Assembly: GCF_002007605.1 (NCBI RefSeq)
Contig: NZ_CP019799.1
Location: 4,073,501-4,137,500 of the forward strand
Source: Cellvibrio sp. PSBB023
GTDB lineage: Bacteria; Pseudomonadota; Gammaproteobacteria; Pseudomonadales; Cellvibrionaceae
Length of the DNA: 64,000 nucleotides
Direction: 5' to 3'
The stretch's first letter is position 1, and every line of letters starts with the position of its first letter. This document shows positions 7,968-17,421 of the stretch, one piece after another. The translations under genes were made by a program, and so were the position numbers. The notes under the pieces are model-generated. The model saw only the letters and a list, made by a program, of their open reading frames with translations, did no database searches and was not told the DNA's origin.

Positions 7968-9056
7968 TTAATTTGCATCTGCAAAGGTTGGGTAATCGAT
8001 ATAGCCTTCCGCGCCGCCGCCAAACAGTGTTGCCGGGTTGGGGCTTGCCAGCGGTGCGCCCGCCTTAAGGCGTTCCACCAAATCGGGGTTGGCAATAAAA
8101 GGGCGACCGAAGGCGAACAAATCCGCCTTACCGTCGGTTAGACGAGTGGTTGCCAGCTCAAGGTTGTAACCATTGTTGGCCAGGTAGGTGTGTTTAAAAC
8201 GCTGGCGCAAGGCGTCGTAGTCAAATGGCGCCACATCGCGCGGACCACCGGTAGCGCCCTCGACTACATGCAGGTAAACAATCCCCAGTGCGTTGAGTTG
8301 CTCCGCGATGTAGTTGTATTGCGGTTGTGGGTCGTTGGATGAGATGCCGGAAGCGGGCGATACGGGCGAAATACGCAGGCCGGTGCGCTCTGCGCCAATC
8401 TCCTTCACTACTGCGGCGGTCACTTCCAGCAGCAAACGTGCACGGTTTTCGATAGAGCCGCCGTAAGCATCAGTGCGCTGGTTGGCGCCATCTTTAATGA
8501 ACTGCTCCAACAAATAGCCATTGGCGCCGTGGATTTCTACACCATCAAAACCTGCTGCAATCGCGTTGGTAGCAGCCTGGCGAAAATCATTCACTATGGC
8601 GGGAAGTTCGGCGAGTTCCAGTGCGCGGGGTTCGGAGGTATCCGCAAAGCCATTGTTGAGAAAAATCTTGGTCTCCGCGCGAATAGCAGACGGGGCGACT
8701 GGTGCAGCACCATCAGGCTGAAAATCCACATGGGACACGCGACCCACATGCCATAACTGGATAAAGATGCGGCCACCTTTGGCATGCACGGCATCGGTGA
8801 CCTTGCGCCAACCGGCGATTTGCTCGGCAGTGTAAATACCGGGGGTATCCTGATAACCCTGCGCTTGGGCAGATACCTGAGTTGCCTCGGCGATGATCAA
8901 GCCTGCTGAAGCGCGCTGGGCGTAGTAGGTCATGGCCAGCTCGTTGGGAACTAAACCGGCACCTGCCCGGCTGCGGGTCAGGGGCGCCATAACGATCCGA
9001 TTGGCGAGGGTTAGTGAGCCAAGGGTGTAGGGTTGGAACAAGCTATTGTCGGTCAT
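7968..9056 (-). CDS. Old yellow enzyme family alkene reductase (NemA-like)
   Basis: 362 residues, the usual length. FMN-barrel signatures in order are LANRIVMAPLTRSRA (strand 1), TQVSAQAQGYQDTPGIY, WHVGRVSH (active-site region), VEIHGANGYLLEQFIKDGAN (His-Asn pair that binds the substrate carbonyl or nitro oxygen), NRARLLLEV and FGRPFIANPDLVERL. Such enzymes use NADPH to reduce activated C=C bonds, nitrate esters and nitroaromatics. It is the first gene of the minus-strand oxidoreductase run and is divergent from a TetR gene; nemR-nemA is the known analogy. Confidence 0.93.
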   Translation of the reverse strand: MTDNSLFQPYTLGSLTLANRIVMAPLTRSRAGAGLVPNELAMTYYAQRASAGLIIAEATQVSAQAQGYQDTPGIYTAEQIAGWRKVTDAVHAKGGRIFIQLWHVGRVSHVDFQPDGAAPVAPSAIRAETKIFLNNGFADTSEPRALELAELPAIVNDFRQAATNAIAAGFDGVEIHGANGYLLEQFIKDGANQRTDAYGGSIENRARLLLEVTAAVVKEIGAERTGLRISPVSPASGISSNDPQPQYNYIAEQLNALGIVYLHVVEGATGGPRDVAPFDYDALRQRFKHTYLANNGYNLELATTRLTDGKADLFAFGRPFIANPDLVERLKAGAPLASPNPATLFGGGAEGYIDYPTFADAN

Positions 9057-9201
9057 GTTTATTCCCGCATTGATTGATATCTGGTGGGTGATTAGTTGTT
9101 GTTTTAATGATGATGATCGTAATCTAAGTTGTCAAGCGGTTTGATTATGGTTGTCATCAATGTATTATGAATGTCATGTTTTGTGGGTTGAGGGTCAGGC
9201 A

Positions 9202-9795
9202 ATGAAGGTTTCAAAAGCACAGGTACAAGAGAATCGGGCACGCATCGTTGCGATGGCTGCGATGCTGTTCCGCGAGCGCGGCTATGACGGTGTGGGGGTG
9301 GCGGAGTTAATGGCGGCTGCCGGTTTAACCCATGGTGGTTTTTACAAGCATTTCAAATCCAAAGCCGATTTGATGGCGGAGGCAGCGGCTGAGGGGCTGG
9401 CGCAATCAGCAGCCAATACGGCTGAGCTGGATGTAGTCGCGTTCGTGAATCAATACCTGTCCCGGCAGCACCGCGACGCGCCCGGTGTTGGTTGCACTAT
9501 GGCGGCATTGTGTGGTGATGCTGCACGTCAGCCGGAGTCCATTAAGGCGATATTTGCAGCCGGTATTGAGCGTCAACTCGCGGTGCTGGAAACTCATCAG
9601 AACGTGGATGAGGATGCAAAAAAACACGCGCGTGCGATGATGATTGAGACTATGGCTCAGGCGGTGGGCGCAATCGTGTTATCGCGCGCTTGTCCGGATG
9701 ATTCCCCATTAGCGGATGAAATTCTGGAGATTTGTCGAGCGCGGATTCTCGGTCAATATGAGCAGGAGAATGAAATGAAAAAATCATCGGAATAA
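9202..9795 (+). CDS. TetR-family repressor, divergent from the oxidoreductase operon
   Basis: 197 residues from ATG 9202, preceded by an AGGG-containing ribosome site. The helix-turn-helix is at ~28-52 (VGVAELMAAAGLTHGGFYKHF), a textbook TetR pattern in which GGFYKHF marks the recognition helix. A Cys lies in PGVGCTMAALCGDAARQ (two Cys, ~100-110), so redox or electrophile sensing as in NemR is possible. The 145-base gap to the old-yellow-enzyme gene should hold operators for both directions. Confidence 0.88.
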   Translation: MKVSKAQVQENRARIVAMAAMLFRERGYDGVGVAELMAAAGLTHGGFYKHFKSKADLMAEAAAEGLAQSAANTAELDVVAFVNQYLSRQHRDAPGVGCTMAALCGDAARQPESIKAIFAAGIERQLAVLETHQNVDEDAKKHARAMMIETMAQAVGAIVLSRACPDDSPLADEILEICRARILGQYEQENEMKKSSE

Positions 9796-9910
9796 ATTCT
9801 GATGCACTGTTTCCCGTGGCTCATCGCCTGCGACAATTTGCCTCATTGTTGTTGTCGTTTCTTTTATCTAACCTTGTCCAAAATTTTTATTATTGATAAT
9901 GGGCAAGGTT

Positions 9911-10927
9911 ATGGAAAAAATAAATTCTGCAAATATTTTTAAATCGTTGGCAATTAAATTATCACTCGCCTGTATTGCGGGCGCATTGTTAACGGCGTGT
10001 GGTGGTTCCAGTTCTGGTTCATCTTCCTCCAATAGCTCATCCAGTTCTTCATCAAGTGTGTCGTCATCAAGTTCAAGTGTGAGCAATGAGCCGGTGGCGA
10101 TTACTATTCCATTTTCTGCTGTTTCCGGCAGTACGGATATTAATTGTGCCGCCACGCTCGAAGGCTTGGGTACAGTGAGCACTCGCGCAACGATTGCCGA
10201 TTTCCGTTTCTACGTGCATAACCTGCGCCTCGTAACGTCAACTGGTGAGGAATTGCCAATTACGTTGGATGAAACGGGTGTTCAGGCAGACAATATTGCG
10301 CTGCTGGATTTCCGCGATAAGTTGGGCACAGGGGCAACAGCATGTCAGGGCGATGCTAACCCAACCATGAATAAACAAGTAGTGGGCAAGGTATTGATTG
10401 GTAATAACACCATTGCCAGTGTGCGTTTTGTATTGGGTGTTCCTGCAACGCATAACCATGCCGATCAAACACTTGCCAAAGAGCCGTTAAAAACGCCGGG
10501 GCTTTCTTCCGGTATGCACTGGGGTTGGAATGTAGGTTATAAATTTACAGGCCTTGATGTATTTACAGCGGTGCCCATTACGCGCCCGAGCGATGCTAAT
10601 TGGACTAACTCGCGCTGGAATATCCATTTGGGTAGCACCGGCTGCACGGGTGATGCCGTGAGCGGTGGTGCAGTGACCTGTACTGCTGGAAATCGTGCAG
10701 AAATCACTTTAACGAATTTTGTGGTGGGCGAATCTACCATTCAGTTGGATTACGCCAAGTTGGTTGAACACAGCAACATGGGCGAAGACGGCGGCGGTCC
10801 GGCAGGTTGTATGTCGGGTGCCACTGACCCTGAATGCGCCACTATTTTTGCCAGCCTTGGTTTGGCGCACGCGACACAAACAACGGCACCTTCTGCGCAA
10901 ACTGCATTTTCTATTGTGAATAAATAA
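9911..10927 (+). CDS. MbnP-like copper-binding lipoprotein (four-Cys metallo-mystery pair protein)
   Basis: 338 residues from ATG 9911 (ATG 9899 is also possible). A lipoprotein signal ends at LLTAC (Cys ~30), followed by a ~30-residue serine tract. The core has the family hallmarks: FRFYVHNLRL near 99, ALLDF near 131, and a GMHWGWNVGYKF motif (~201-212) with the two tryptophans of the copper/kynurenine region. Scattered cysteines are also present (near 79, 145, then STGC, VTCT, GCMSG, DPECA). In studied members a di-haem MbnH converts a Trp of MbnP to kynurenine, creating a high-affinity copper site. Here mbnH is the next gene. No methanobactin genes are in the window. Confidence 0.85.
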   Translation: MEKINSANIFKSLAIKLSLACIAGALLTACGGSSSGSSSSNSSSSSSSSVSSSSSSVSNEPVAITIPFSAVSGSTDINCAATLEGLGTVSTRATIADFRFYVHNLRLVTSTGEELPITLDETGVQADNIALLDFRDKLGTGATACQGDANPTMNKQVVGKVLIGNNTIASVRFVLGVPATHNHADQTLAKEPLKTPGLSSGMHWGWNVGYKFTGLDVFTAVPITRPSDANWTNSRWNIHLGSTGCTGDAVSGGAVTCTAGNRAEITLTNFVVGESTIQLDYAKLVEHSNMGEDGGGPAGCMSGATDPECATIFASLGLAHATQTTAPSAQTAFSIVNK

Positions 10928-10945
10928 TCGGGGCAGCGGTTGCTG

Positions 10946-12103
10946 ATGAGCGCTGTGAAAATTATTTATCTGTTAAGCGGCGCCTTGTTGTTGAGCGGTT
11001 GTTATGGCGGAAGCCAAACAACCGTGAACGATACCGCTGCTACTGCTACGGAGTTCAACTGGAATTTGCCACCACAAATGGCACTTCCCGTTGAGCCGTT
11101 AAATAACCCGGTTACCGAAGCAAAATTTCAATTAGGTCGTCACTTGTTTTATGACAAGCGGCTGTCCGGTGGTGGTGCGATTAGTTGTGCATCCTGCCAC
11201 GAGCAAAACAAAGCCTTTACCGATGGCAAGGTGCGCCCCCGTGGCGGCGCTGGTGATTTACATCCGCGCAATTCGCAAGGATTGGCAAATGCCGCTTGGT
11301 TTGCCACAGTCACCTGGGGCAATCCCTCTCTCACCACACTTGAGCAACAAATCATGTTGCCGCTATTTGGTGTGGATCCTATCGAACACGGTATTAACGA
11401 AACCAATCATCCGTCCATTTTACAATCCATCGTTATGGATGATCGCTATCAACAATTATTTGCTGCGGCTTACCCGAATTCCGCGCCGATGGAGTGGTCG
11501 CATATTGTTGAATCCCTCGCGACATTTGTACGCGGCATAACGTCTTTTCGCAGTGCTTATGATCGTTACGTTGCAGGTGACCAAAGCGCATTAAGCGATA
11601 GCGCAAAACGCGGGCTGCAATTATTTAACAATGAGCGACTGGAATGTTTTCATTGTCACGATGGCCATTTATTTACTGACTCGGTGCGCGACCGTTCCAT
11701 GCGCGTGGTGGAAACGCCATTTCATAACACGGGTTTGTACAACATAGATGGCCTTGGTGCCTACCCTGAACCCAATACCGGTGCCCACGAAGTGACCGGG
11801 CGCGCCGCTGAAATGGGCGCATTTCGTGCCCCGAGTTTACGCAATGTGGCGGTCACTGCGCCCTACATGCACGACGGTAGTATCGCCACCCTGGAGGAGG
11901 TTATTCGCACCTATGCGGCGGGCGGGCGAAATATTACTGAAGGCGAATTGAGTGGCGATGGACGGCGCAATCCCTATAAGGATAGTTTTATCGTCGGGTT
12001 TAGTATCAGCGAGGAAGAAATCGCCGATGTAATCGCGTTTTTAAACAGCCTGACCGACGAACAACTTCTTATCGACTCTCGTTACGGAAATCCATTTGAA
12101 TGA
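10946..12103 (+). CDS. MbnH-like di-haem cytochrome c enzyme (MauG/CcpA family)
   Basis: 385 residues from ATG 10946. Residues 1-19 form a lipoprotein signal (LLSGC). The two c-haem sites are CASCH (81-85) and CFHCH (234-238), with the bacterial cytochrome-c-peroxidase framework between (FQLGRHLFYDKRLS; NAAWF; PFHNTGLYNIDG; FRAPSLRNVAVTAPYMHDG). This is the di-haem partner of MbnP, which carries out oxidative Trp modification in the periplasm (family knowledge). It lies 18 bases after the mbnP-like gene and overlaps the next gene by ATGA, so all three are co-expressed. Confidence 0.9.
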   Translation: MSAVKIIYLLSGALLLSGCYGGSQTTVNDTAATATEFNWNLPPQMALPVEPLNNPVTEAKFQLGRHLFYDKRLSGGGAISCASCHEQNKAFTDGKVRPRGGAGDLHPRNSQGLANAAWFATVTWGNPSLTTLEQQIMLPLFGVDPIEHGINETNHPSILQSIVMDDRYQQLFAAAYPNSAPMEWSHIVESLATFVRGITSFRSAYDRYVAGDQSALSDSAKRGLQLFNNERLECFHCHDGHLFTDSVRDRSMRVVETPFHNTGLYNIDGLGAYPEPNTGAHEVTGRAAEMGAFRAPSLRNVAVTAPYMHDGSIATLEEVIRTYAAGGRNITEGELSGDGRRNPYKDSFIVGFSISEEEIADVIAFLNSLTDEQLLIDSRYGNPFE

Positions 12104-13335
12104 GCTGCCCATCGCGTTTGTTAGCCACTGCCTACGGCAGTGCACTCTTGTCTTTCTCGGCGAATCTCTTTGCACACGGTTTAGCAATGGATAGCCCCAG
12201 AACAACGGCGCTGGATGCTGCGGTAGTGGGTACTTGGCGCTCGGCAGCTGCGGTGGATGACAATACCGCATGGCGCATGCCCGGGTTTTTAATGGGTGGT
12301 GAAAGCTGGCCAGTGGATGAAGGTGTCAGTCTCGATGAGGTGAACCTGAGCGGCCAGTATGCCATCGACCCGAATGTGTATGCCGTTGCTAAAGCGGGTA
12401 TACACGGTGGAGGCAAGGGCAGTGATCACGGCGACACACTGGAAGTGCAGCACGCCTATTTGGGCTGGCGCAATACCTGCGCACCTTTTTGTATCGCCGT
12501 TGAAGCGGGAAAAATGTCGGCATTGTTTTCCCCTGCGATGGCAGAGCATGCATCCACGCGGTTGCTGAGCGAATCCTCTTTGTTGTTGGATACCTTGTTC
12601 GGACGCGACTTTCACGATCAGGGGGCGCGTATTTTATGGCAGTCCCCATGGGGAATCAGTGGCGGTGTAGAGCATTGGCGCGGTCAGGCTTTTCCATCAA
12701 CAGCGACTGACGATGGCGGGAATAACGATATTTTTATTCGCTACGATGTTCACAGCGACACAGTGACCGCTACGCTGGGTGGTTGGGCGATGCGCGCCGA
12801 TGCGGAAAACCGTATTGATCATCGCTACAGTGCCGACCATTCCCATGGCAATAACACTACGCCTTTGTTTCCGTCGGTAGGTTTTACAGGCGCCACCGAT
12901 TTGCAGGGGCTGCACGCCAGCGCGCGCTGGAAGTTGTCGCACGCCTGGGCCTTGAGTGTCAGCGGTGAGTGGATGAATGCGGATGCAGATGGTTTTTTAC
13001 AAAACAATCAGCGCACGGCGAATCTGCGGAGCCAAATTCGTGGCTATTGGGTACAACCGGCTATTCACTGGCGCGCTCATACCCTCGCTCTGCGCAGTGA
13101 ACAATTGCAGGCAGACAATTATCTGGAAGGGGCTGGTGCACCGGCTCTGACCTTGGATTCAGGCCTATCCACCAATGGCTACACGCCGGAGCGCCTTTCA
13201 TTAGTCTGGTTGTGGCAGTGGAAGTCTAACCTCGCCCTGCGCGTGGAGGCGGTTGATGATCGCAGCTTGCCGGACGATGCGTCGCGCATGGCCATCGGCA
13301 TTGTGTGGCGCCAAAACCTATGGCGCGCCAAATAA
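12100..13335 (+). CDS. Outer-membrane beta-barrel protein linked to the MbnP/MbnH pair
   Basis: 411 residues starting inside the mbnH stop (ATGA). There is a cleavable signal (LLATAYGSALLSFSANLFAHG) and then alternating amphipathic strands typical of a porin-like barrel (LEVQHAYLGWR, ISGGVEHWRGQAF, NDIFIRYDVH, LSVSGEWMNA, LRVEAVDDRSL, IGIVWRQNLWRAK). Acidic and His-rich loops (HGGGKGSDHGD, YSADHSHGNN) could bind metal. Similar uncharacterised barrels accompany other metallo-mystery pairs. Its role in copper passage is inference. A strong terminator follows. Confidence 0.7.
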   Translation: MSCPSRLLATAYGSALLSFSANLFAHGLAMDSPRTTALDAAVVGTWRSAAAVDDNTAWRMPGFLMGGESWPVDEGVSLDEVNLSGQYAIDPNVYAVAKAGIHGGGKGSDHGDTLEVQHAYLGWRNTCAPFCIAVEAGKMSALFSPAMAEHASTRLLSESSLLLDTLFGRDFHDQGARILWQSPWGISGGVEHWRGQAFPSTATDDGGNNDIFIRYDVHSDTVTATLGGWAMRADAENRIDHRYSADHSHGNNTTPLFPSVGFTGATDLQGLHASARWKLSHAWALSVSGEWMNADADGFLQNNQRTANLRSQIRGYWVQPAIHWRAHTLALRSEQLQADNYLEGAGAPALTLDSGLSTNGYTPERLSLVWLWQWKSNLALRVEAVDDRSLPDDASRMAIGIVWRQNLWRAK

Positions 13336-13361
13336 CGCCGTGTGTGTGCAATTGCCCCCAT

Positions 13362-13399
13362 AAAAAAGGGAGAGCCAGTAGATCGGCTCTCCCTTTTTT
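13362..13399. terminator. Bidirectional rho-independent terminator
   Basis: A perfect 15-base inverted repeat (13362-13376 and 13385-13399) has a GGGAGAGCC stem, A6 on the left and T6 on the right, with an 8-base loop. It serves the convergent barrel gene (+) and xyn11A (-). Confidence 0.93.
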
Positions 13400-13427
13400 A
13401 TTCACCGGCTAACACCGGCAGCAAAGC

Positions 13428-15455
13428 TTAGTTACAAATTTCGCGGCCACCGCCTGCGCCCTGGCTATTACAGGTCGCGGTGGTAATACAGCTGCGGTTG
13501 TTTTCCCAGCCCCAACCGCTGGCGGTATTTTTACAGGTTGGGTAGAGCGTGCCCCACCAGTTGCATTGGCAATTGCTGCCTGTACCACCGGTACTGCTGG
13601 CGACACTGCTGCTGGAGCGTGGTGCGCTGCTCGTCGTTGCGGTGCTACTTGCTACTGCAGTGCTACTGGTGCTGCCACCGACGGGTGCCACGGCGCGACC
13701 GGTATTGGGGTCAATTCTGCCCGGGCACAGTCCTTTGGCGCGCAGGTTGGCGGCGATTTGGGGGATGGCGGCATTGGTGTTGTTGTAGTTGGCGTCGTGC
13801 ATCAGGATAACCTGACCGTTTTGCAACCGGTTAACGGCGTTGGCGATTGCTGAGGCGCTGGCGCCATTCCAGTCTTGCGAATCCACATCCCAGGTAATGA
13901 CACGCATCCCCAGCGCTTGCGCGGCTTGCTGCACATTGTTGTTGCTTTCACCGTAGGGTGGGCGGAACAGTGTTGGTTTGGGGGCGCCGGCATTTTGAAT
14001 CGCCTGACTGGTGCGATTGAGCTCATCGTAAATCTGTTGATAGCTCATGCTGGTCAAGTGCGGGTGGGTATAGCTGTGGTTTTGCACTTCGCCAACTGTG
14101 CGCTCCAGGGCGATTAGCGATGCGTTATTCGCTACGTTCTGGCCTTGGTTGAACCAGGTAACCGGAGTGAGGTTGTGTTGCTTGAGCAGGTTGATCAGTG
14201 TGGTGGTGTTATTGCCGGGGCCATCGTCAAAAGTGATACCGACATAACCGCTGCAGCTGGGATTGCCGCCAGTGTTACCGCTACTGCTGGCAACTGAACT
14301 GCTGGTGTTGCCGCCGGTATTACCACTGCAATTGCCGCTAAAGCAGTCATAGGTGTAGCCAAACCCTATGGCTCCGTTACAGTGCATAGTTTCGGAGTTT
14401 CCACCGCCGCCACAGGAACCGTTGGCATAGAGCCCGGTGTTGTAGGTCATATCCTCCGCTTGACGGATTTCGCCATTGACCTGGATATAGTCCACAAATA
14501 CATCGCGACCGGTGGCATCGTTATCAAACTGCACCTGGATATCGCCCGAAGCGCTGCCGCTGTAGATGTAGTTTTGATAGCTGGTGCTCAGTGTCCAGTC
14601 TGCCACCACAGCGCCACCCACGCGCAGATTGATATGCTCGCTGCCCAAGGCGCCGCGCGCACGAACCACAATGCCGCCGCTAGCGCCAGGGTTGCCACCG
14701 CCTGCGTTGCTGCTTGCCGCCGAACTGGTGGCGCCAGTGCTGCTACCAGTGCTGGTGCCTTCACTGACGGTGATATCCGAACTGCCGCGACTTTGATAAC
14801 CCTCCGTCGCCAATACCATGTAGTCATGGGCGCCCAGGTTCAGGCCTTTGCTGGCCCAAAAGTTAAAGTGGTTGGCAACGGTAATCGTACCCGAGATAGC
14901 ACCAAAACCTTTTTTGGGATTGCGCACACTAAAGTATTGGTAAAAGGTTTGATTGCCATCGATAGATGGCTGGTTAACCCGCTGGCAGCGGCGCACATTG
15001 TAGGTGGCGCCATCGCTTTGGAAACTGCCGTAGTCGGTGCCTCCGCTACAGGATGCCGGGTTGTAGGAGCCGTAGCTTTCAATGACGTAGTATTCAATCA
15101 ATGGGCTGCGGGTCCAGCCATAAAGGGCGAGGTAGGAATTGTCCTGTGCAGTGATGTTAAAACTGCCCGTGTAATTCACGATCTTGGCACCGCCGGGATT
15201 CCACCCTTTACCGCCCACCCAATTGTTGGTGCTATTGGACCATTGGGAGGTATAGCGGCCACCGGCTTGCAGGCCGAAAGAGGCATCGCCAGAGTCTTTC
15301 CAAAACGAATAATAAAATCCGTTGTGGGTGCCGGTGGCGTTACTGGTCAGTGTTTGTGCATGCACGGCTGTGCTGCACAGGAGTGTTGCGGTGCAAAACA
15401 CCGCGGTGTTAATCAGTGCCGAAAAGACACCTTTGCCGACTGTTGTGAATGTCAT
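13428..15455 (-). CDS. xyn11A: Modular secreted xylanase/acetyl-xylan deacetylase: GH11-CBM60-CE4-CBM10
   Basis: 675 residues from ATG 15455 (GGAG eight bases upstream). Order: signal peptide 1-33 (ending STAVHA); GH11 xylanase ~35-228, with nucleophile Glu121 in PLIEYYVIE and acid/base Glu218 in ATEGYQS; Ser/Gly linker; CBM60 ~262-375; Ser/Gly linker; CE4 polysaccharide deacetylase ~402-590, with metal ligands in TFDDGP (409-413) and HSYTH (460-464), RPPYG (498-502) and LMHD (551-554); Ser/Thr linker; CBM10 ~629-675, rich in Trp and Cys. It cuts the xylan backbone and removes acetyl groups while held to xylan and cellulose. This arrangement is known in Cellvibrio Xyn11A. Two AT-rich sites upstream may regulate it. 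Confidence 0.95.
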   Translation of the reverse strand: MTFTTVGKGVFSALINTAVFCTATLLCSTAVHAQTLTSNATGTHNGFYYSFWKDSGDASFGLQAGGRYTSQWSNSTNNWVGGKGWNPGGAKIVNYTGSFNITAQDNSYLALYGWTRSPLIEYYVIESYGSYNPASCSGGTDYGSFQSDGATYNVRRCQRVNQPSIDGNQTFYQYFSVRNPKKGFGAISGTITVANHFNFWASKGLNLGAHDYMVLATEGYQSRGSSDITVSEGTSTGSSTGATSSAASSNAGGGNPGASGGIVVRARGALGSEHINLRVGGAVVADWTLSTSYQNYIYSGSASGDIQVQFDNDATGRDVFVDYIQVNGEIRQAEDMTYNTGLYANGSCGGGGNSETMHCNGAIGFGYTYDCFSGNCSGNTGGNTSSSVASSSGNTGGNPSCSGYVGITFDDGPGNNTTTLINLLKQHNLTPVTWFNQGQNVANNASLIALERTVGEVQNHSYTHPHLTSMSYQQIYDELNRTSQAIQNAGAPKPTLFRPPYGESNNNVQQAAQALGMRVITWDVDSQDWNGASASAIANAVNRLQNGQVILMHDANYNNTNAAIPQIAANLRAKGLCPGRIDPNTGRAVAPVGGSTSSTAVASSTATTSSAPRSSSSVASSTGGTGSNCQCNWWGTLYPTCKNTASGWGWENNRSCITTATCNSQGAGGGREICN

Positions 15456-15816
15456 TATTGATCTCCAGATTAGTCCCTCAACCAATACCGCCTGTAGAGG
15501 AGGTGGGCTGCTGTCGTGCGGATCCTGTTTATTGCAAACAGGCGTTTTTTTCGGGCGCTGTACGGCATGTTATTGTTGTAAAAAAGCAGCGCGGTGATTC
15601 CGAAGTGCGCTTGTATATATCCCGGATTTACTTATTGTCAATAAAACCATATTAATATGGTCACAATAACTATATGTTGTTTATTGGTGCGACAAATTGC
15701 TCACATAAAAGCGCCAGTGAGTAACATTTTTTTGCGGTTAAATCGATTAGCACATTGGCGCGATTATCCTCAGTGCGTGTATATTCGGCGCCGTTTTTCT
15801 TCTATTGAGTAATGTT
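15456..15816. promoter_or_regulatory. Divergent intergenic region of xyn11A with 16-bp palindrome
   Basis: This 361-base gap separates xyn11A (minus) from the methyltransferase gene (plus). It holds the perfect palindrome ACCATATTAATATGGT at 15646-15661, about 190 bases from the xyn11A start, in otherwise AT-rich DNA. No open frame longer than a few dozen codons looks like a gene. The palindrome could be an operator for xylanase control, but chance cannot be excluded in AT-rich sequence. Confidence 0.4.
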
Positions 15817-17025
15817 ATGGCTGGTCCAAATTGCAATCCGGATGTCGACGTTTTCTTGCATGACCTGCAACAGGCGTTCAAGGCTGGTGCCTTGCAGCGT
15901 TTGGTGCTGTCCAAATACAAAGGTGGCGATGCGGATTTGAACCGTATCACCATTCGCCCGGTGCAGATTAAAGAGCAAACATTGTTATCGTTTTTATACG
16001 AATATCGCACCAACCATGTGACAAAAAATGTCGCGCTGGAGGAGGTAATAGCCCAGTTGCAAGCCTGGCTGGGCAGCGATTTTCACAATGCCCATTTGAT
16101 TACCGATGACTGGGAAATCCAGTTAAGTTTCAGCAAAAAAGGCAAGGTGCTGATTAATAAAAATCGCAACAAACAGCCAGTGATCACGAGCGATAGTAAA
16201 ACAACGCCGCTGGAGTTGGCGCACAATCGTAGCAAGCTGCGCTATGTAGAACAGGGGCGACCCTATTTGCGAGAGCTGGGCATCACCGATGCCAATGGCC
16301 AGATTATTCCGGCTATGTCGCGCAAGTGGAAACAGATCAATAAATTCATCGAAGTCTTATCTACCGCCATCCAGCAAACAGGGCTGGATAAGCGCGATGA
16401 ATTGCATATCGCCGACTTTGGTTCAGGTAAAGCCTACCTAACCTTCGCCGTTCACGATTATGTGAGTGCAAATCTGGGGGTAAAAACCCAAGTGACGGGT
16501 GTGGAGTTGCGGCAGGGACTGGTGGATTTATGCAATCAAACTGCGCAAAAATTATCGCTTGTGGGCATTAAATTTGAGCAGGGCGATGTGCAGCATTTCG
16601 CCGCGCAGAACATCAATATTATGATTGCCTTGCACGCTTGTGATACCGCCACCGACTACGCACTCAACATGGGTATTCGCACCGGTGCCGAGATTATTAT
16701 GTGCTCGCCTTGCTGTCACAAACAAATTCGACCGCAATTAAAAAGCCCCGCGTTGCTCGCACCTTTGTTGCAACACGGCATTCATCTCGGGCAAGAAGCA
16801 GAAATGCTCACCGATGGTTTGCGCGCACTCTTGTTAGAGGCGAACGGCTACGATACCAAGGTGTTTGAATTTATCTCGCTGGAGCACACCAGCAAAAATA
16901 AAATGATCCTCGCACAAAAACGCAAAACGCCACGCGACAATAGCGAAATATTGCAACAGATCGCTGACATCAAAGCGTTCTATGGGATTACAGAACAGTG
17001 TTTGGAAACACTGCTGCAGAACTAG
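15817..17025 (+). CDS. SAM-dependent methyltransferase (METTL25/Methyltransf_32-like)
   Basis: 402 residues from ATG 15817; an in-frame TTG 12 bases upstream is less likely. The N-terminal half (to ~150) is of unknown type. The C-terminal half carries the SAM fold: ELHIADFGSGKAYLTFAVHDY (~205-225), motif II-like VTGVELRQGLVDLC, then IMIALHACDTATDYAL (HACD) and MCSPCCHKQIRPQ. The HACDxATD and SPCCHKQ signatures belong to a widespread class of putative RNA methyltransferases. The substrate is not established. Confidence 0.8.
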   Translation: MAGPNCNPDVDVFLHDLQQAFKAGALQRLVLSKYKGGDADLNRITIRPVQIKEQTLLSFLYEYRTNHVTKNVALEEVIAQLQAWLGSDFHNAHLITDDWEIQLSFSKKGKVLINKNRNKQPVITSDSKTTPLELAHNRSKLRYVEQGRPYLRELGITDANGQIIPAMSRKWKQINKFIEVLSTAIQQTGLDKRDELHIADFGSGKAYLTFAVHDYVSANLGVKTQVTGVELRQGLVDLCNQTAQKLSLVGIKFEQGDVQHFAAQNINIMIALHACDTATDYALNMGIRTGAEIIMCSPCCHKQIRPQLKSPALLAPLLQHGIHLGQEAEMLTDGLRALLLEANGYDTKVFEFISLEHTSKNKMILAQKRKTPRDNSEILQQIADIKAFYGITEQCLETLLQN

Positions 17026-17043
17026 CTGCGTACGCGGATTGTG

Positions 17044-17304
17044 TTAGCGTTTGTATTGTGTGGGGCAATAGCCGCGATTAATTTCAGGTGAGCGCAATTG
17101 CAAATGTTTGGTTTTTCGCCCGCTGACCCGTTCGCGCCACAAGCGAAATGATGAGGGTTTTAGCTCGCGCCGCATCAATACACGCACATCCGGCTCGCCT
17201 AAACCATAAAGTGTTTTTATGGCTTCAAACGGTGTGCGATCTTCCCATGCCATTTCAATAATGCGCGAGATGTCGGCGGGGCTAAGTGTGGAATATGTAA
17301 GCAT
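17044..17304 (-). CDS. DUF2805/TIGR03643 family small protein
   Basis: 86 residues. The central WEDRTPFEAIKTLYGLGEPDVRVLMRRELKPSSFRLWRERVSGRK region (residues ~20-65) is characteristic of this short conserved family, which has a helix-turn-helix-like look and a basic C-terminus. Function unknown. It is convergent with the methyltransferase gene, with an 18-base gap. Confidence 0.78.
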   Translation of the reverse strand: MLTYSTLSPADISRIIEMAWEDRTPFEAIKTLYGLGEPDVRVLMRRELKPSSFRLWRERVSGRKTKHLQLRSPEINRGYCPTQYKR

Positions 17305-17367
17305 GCTGCCACCTGTGAACTTTCAGGCTTTTACGTTCCCGTAGCAATGTGGATCATCCTGGCTTCA

Positions 17368-17405
17368 TAAAAATCCCGGCCATCAGCGATGGTCGGGATT
17401 TTTGT
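17368..17405 (-). terminator. Rho-independent terminator after the GDPD gene
   Basis: The arms AAAATCCCGGCCATC and GATGGTCGGGATTTT flank a three-base loop with one G-T pair. Read on the minus strand, the hairpin ends in a T-run (ATTTTTAT), so it stops transcripts of the phosphodiesterase gene that ends at 17422. Confidence 0.85.
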
Positions 17406-17421
17406 TTTTTATCATTTGTTA

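Noticed and set aside
14382..15461. Long plus-strand open frame opposite xyn11A
   Set aside because: It is antisense to a gene with clear catalytic modules. Its composition is the mirror of the Ser/Gly/Asn-rich minus-strand protein and it has no ribosome site.
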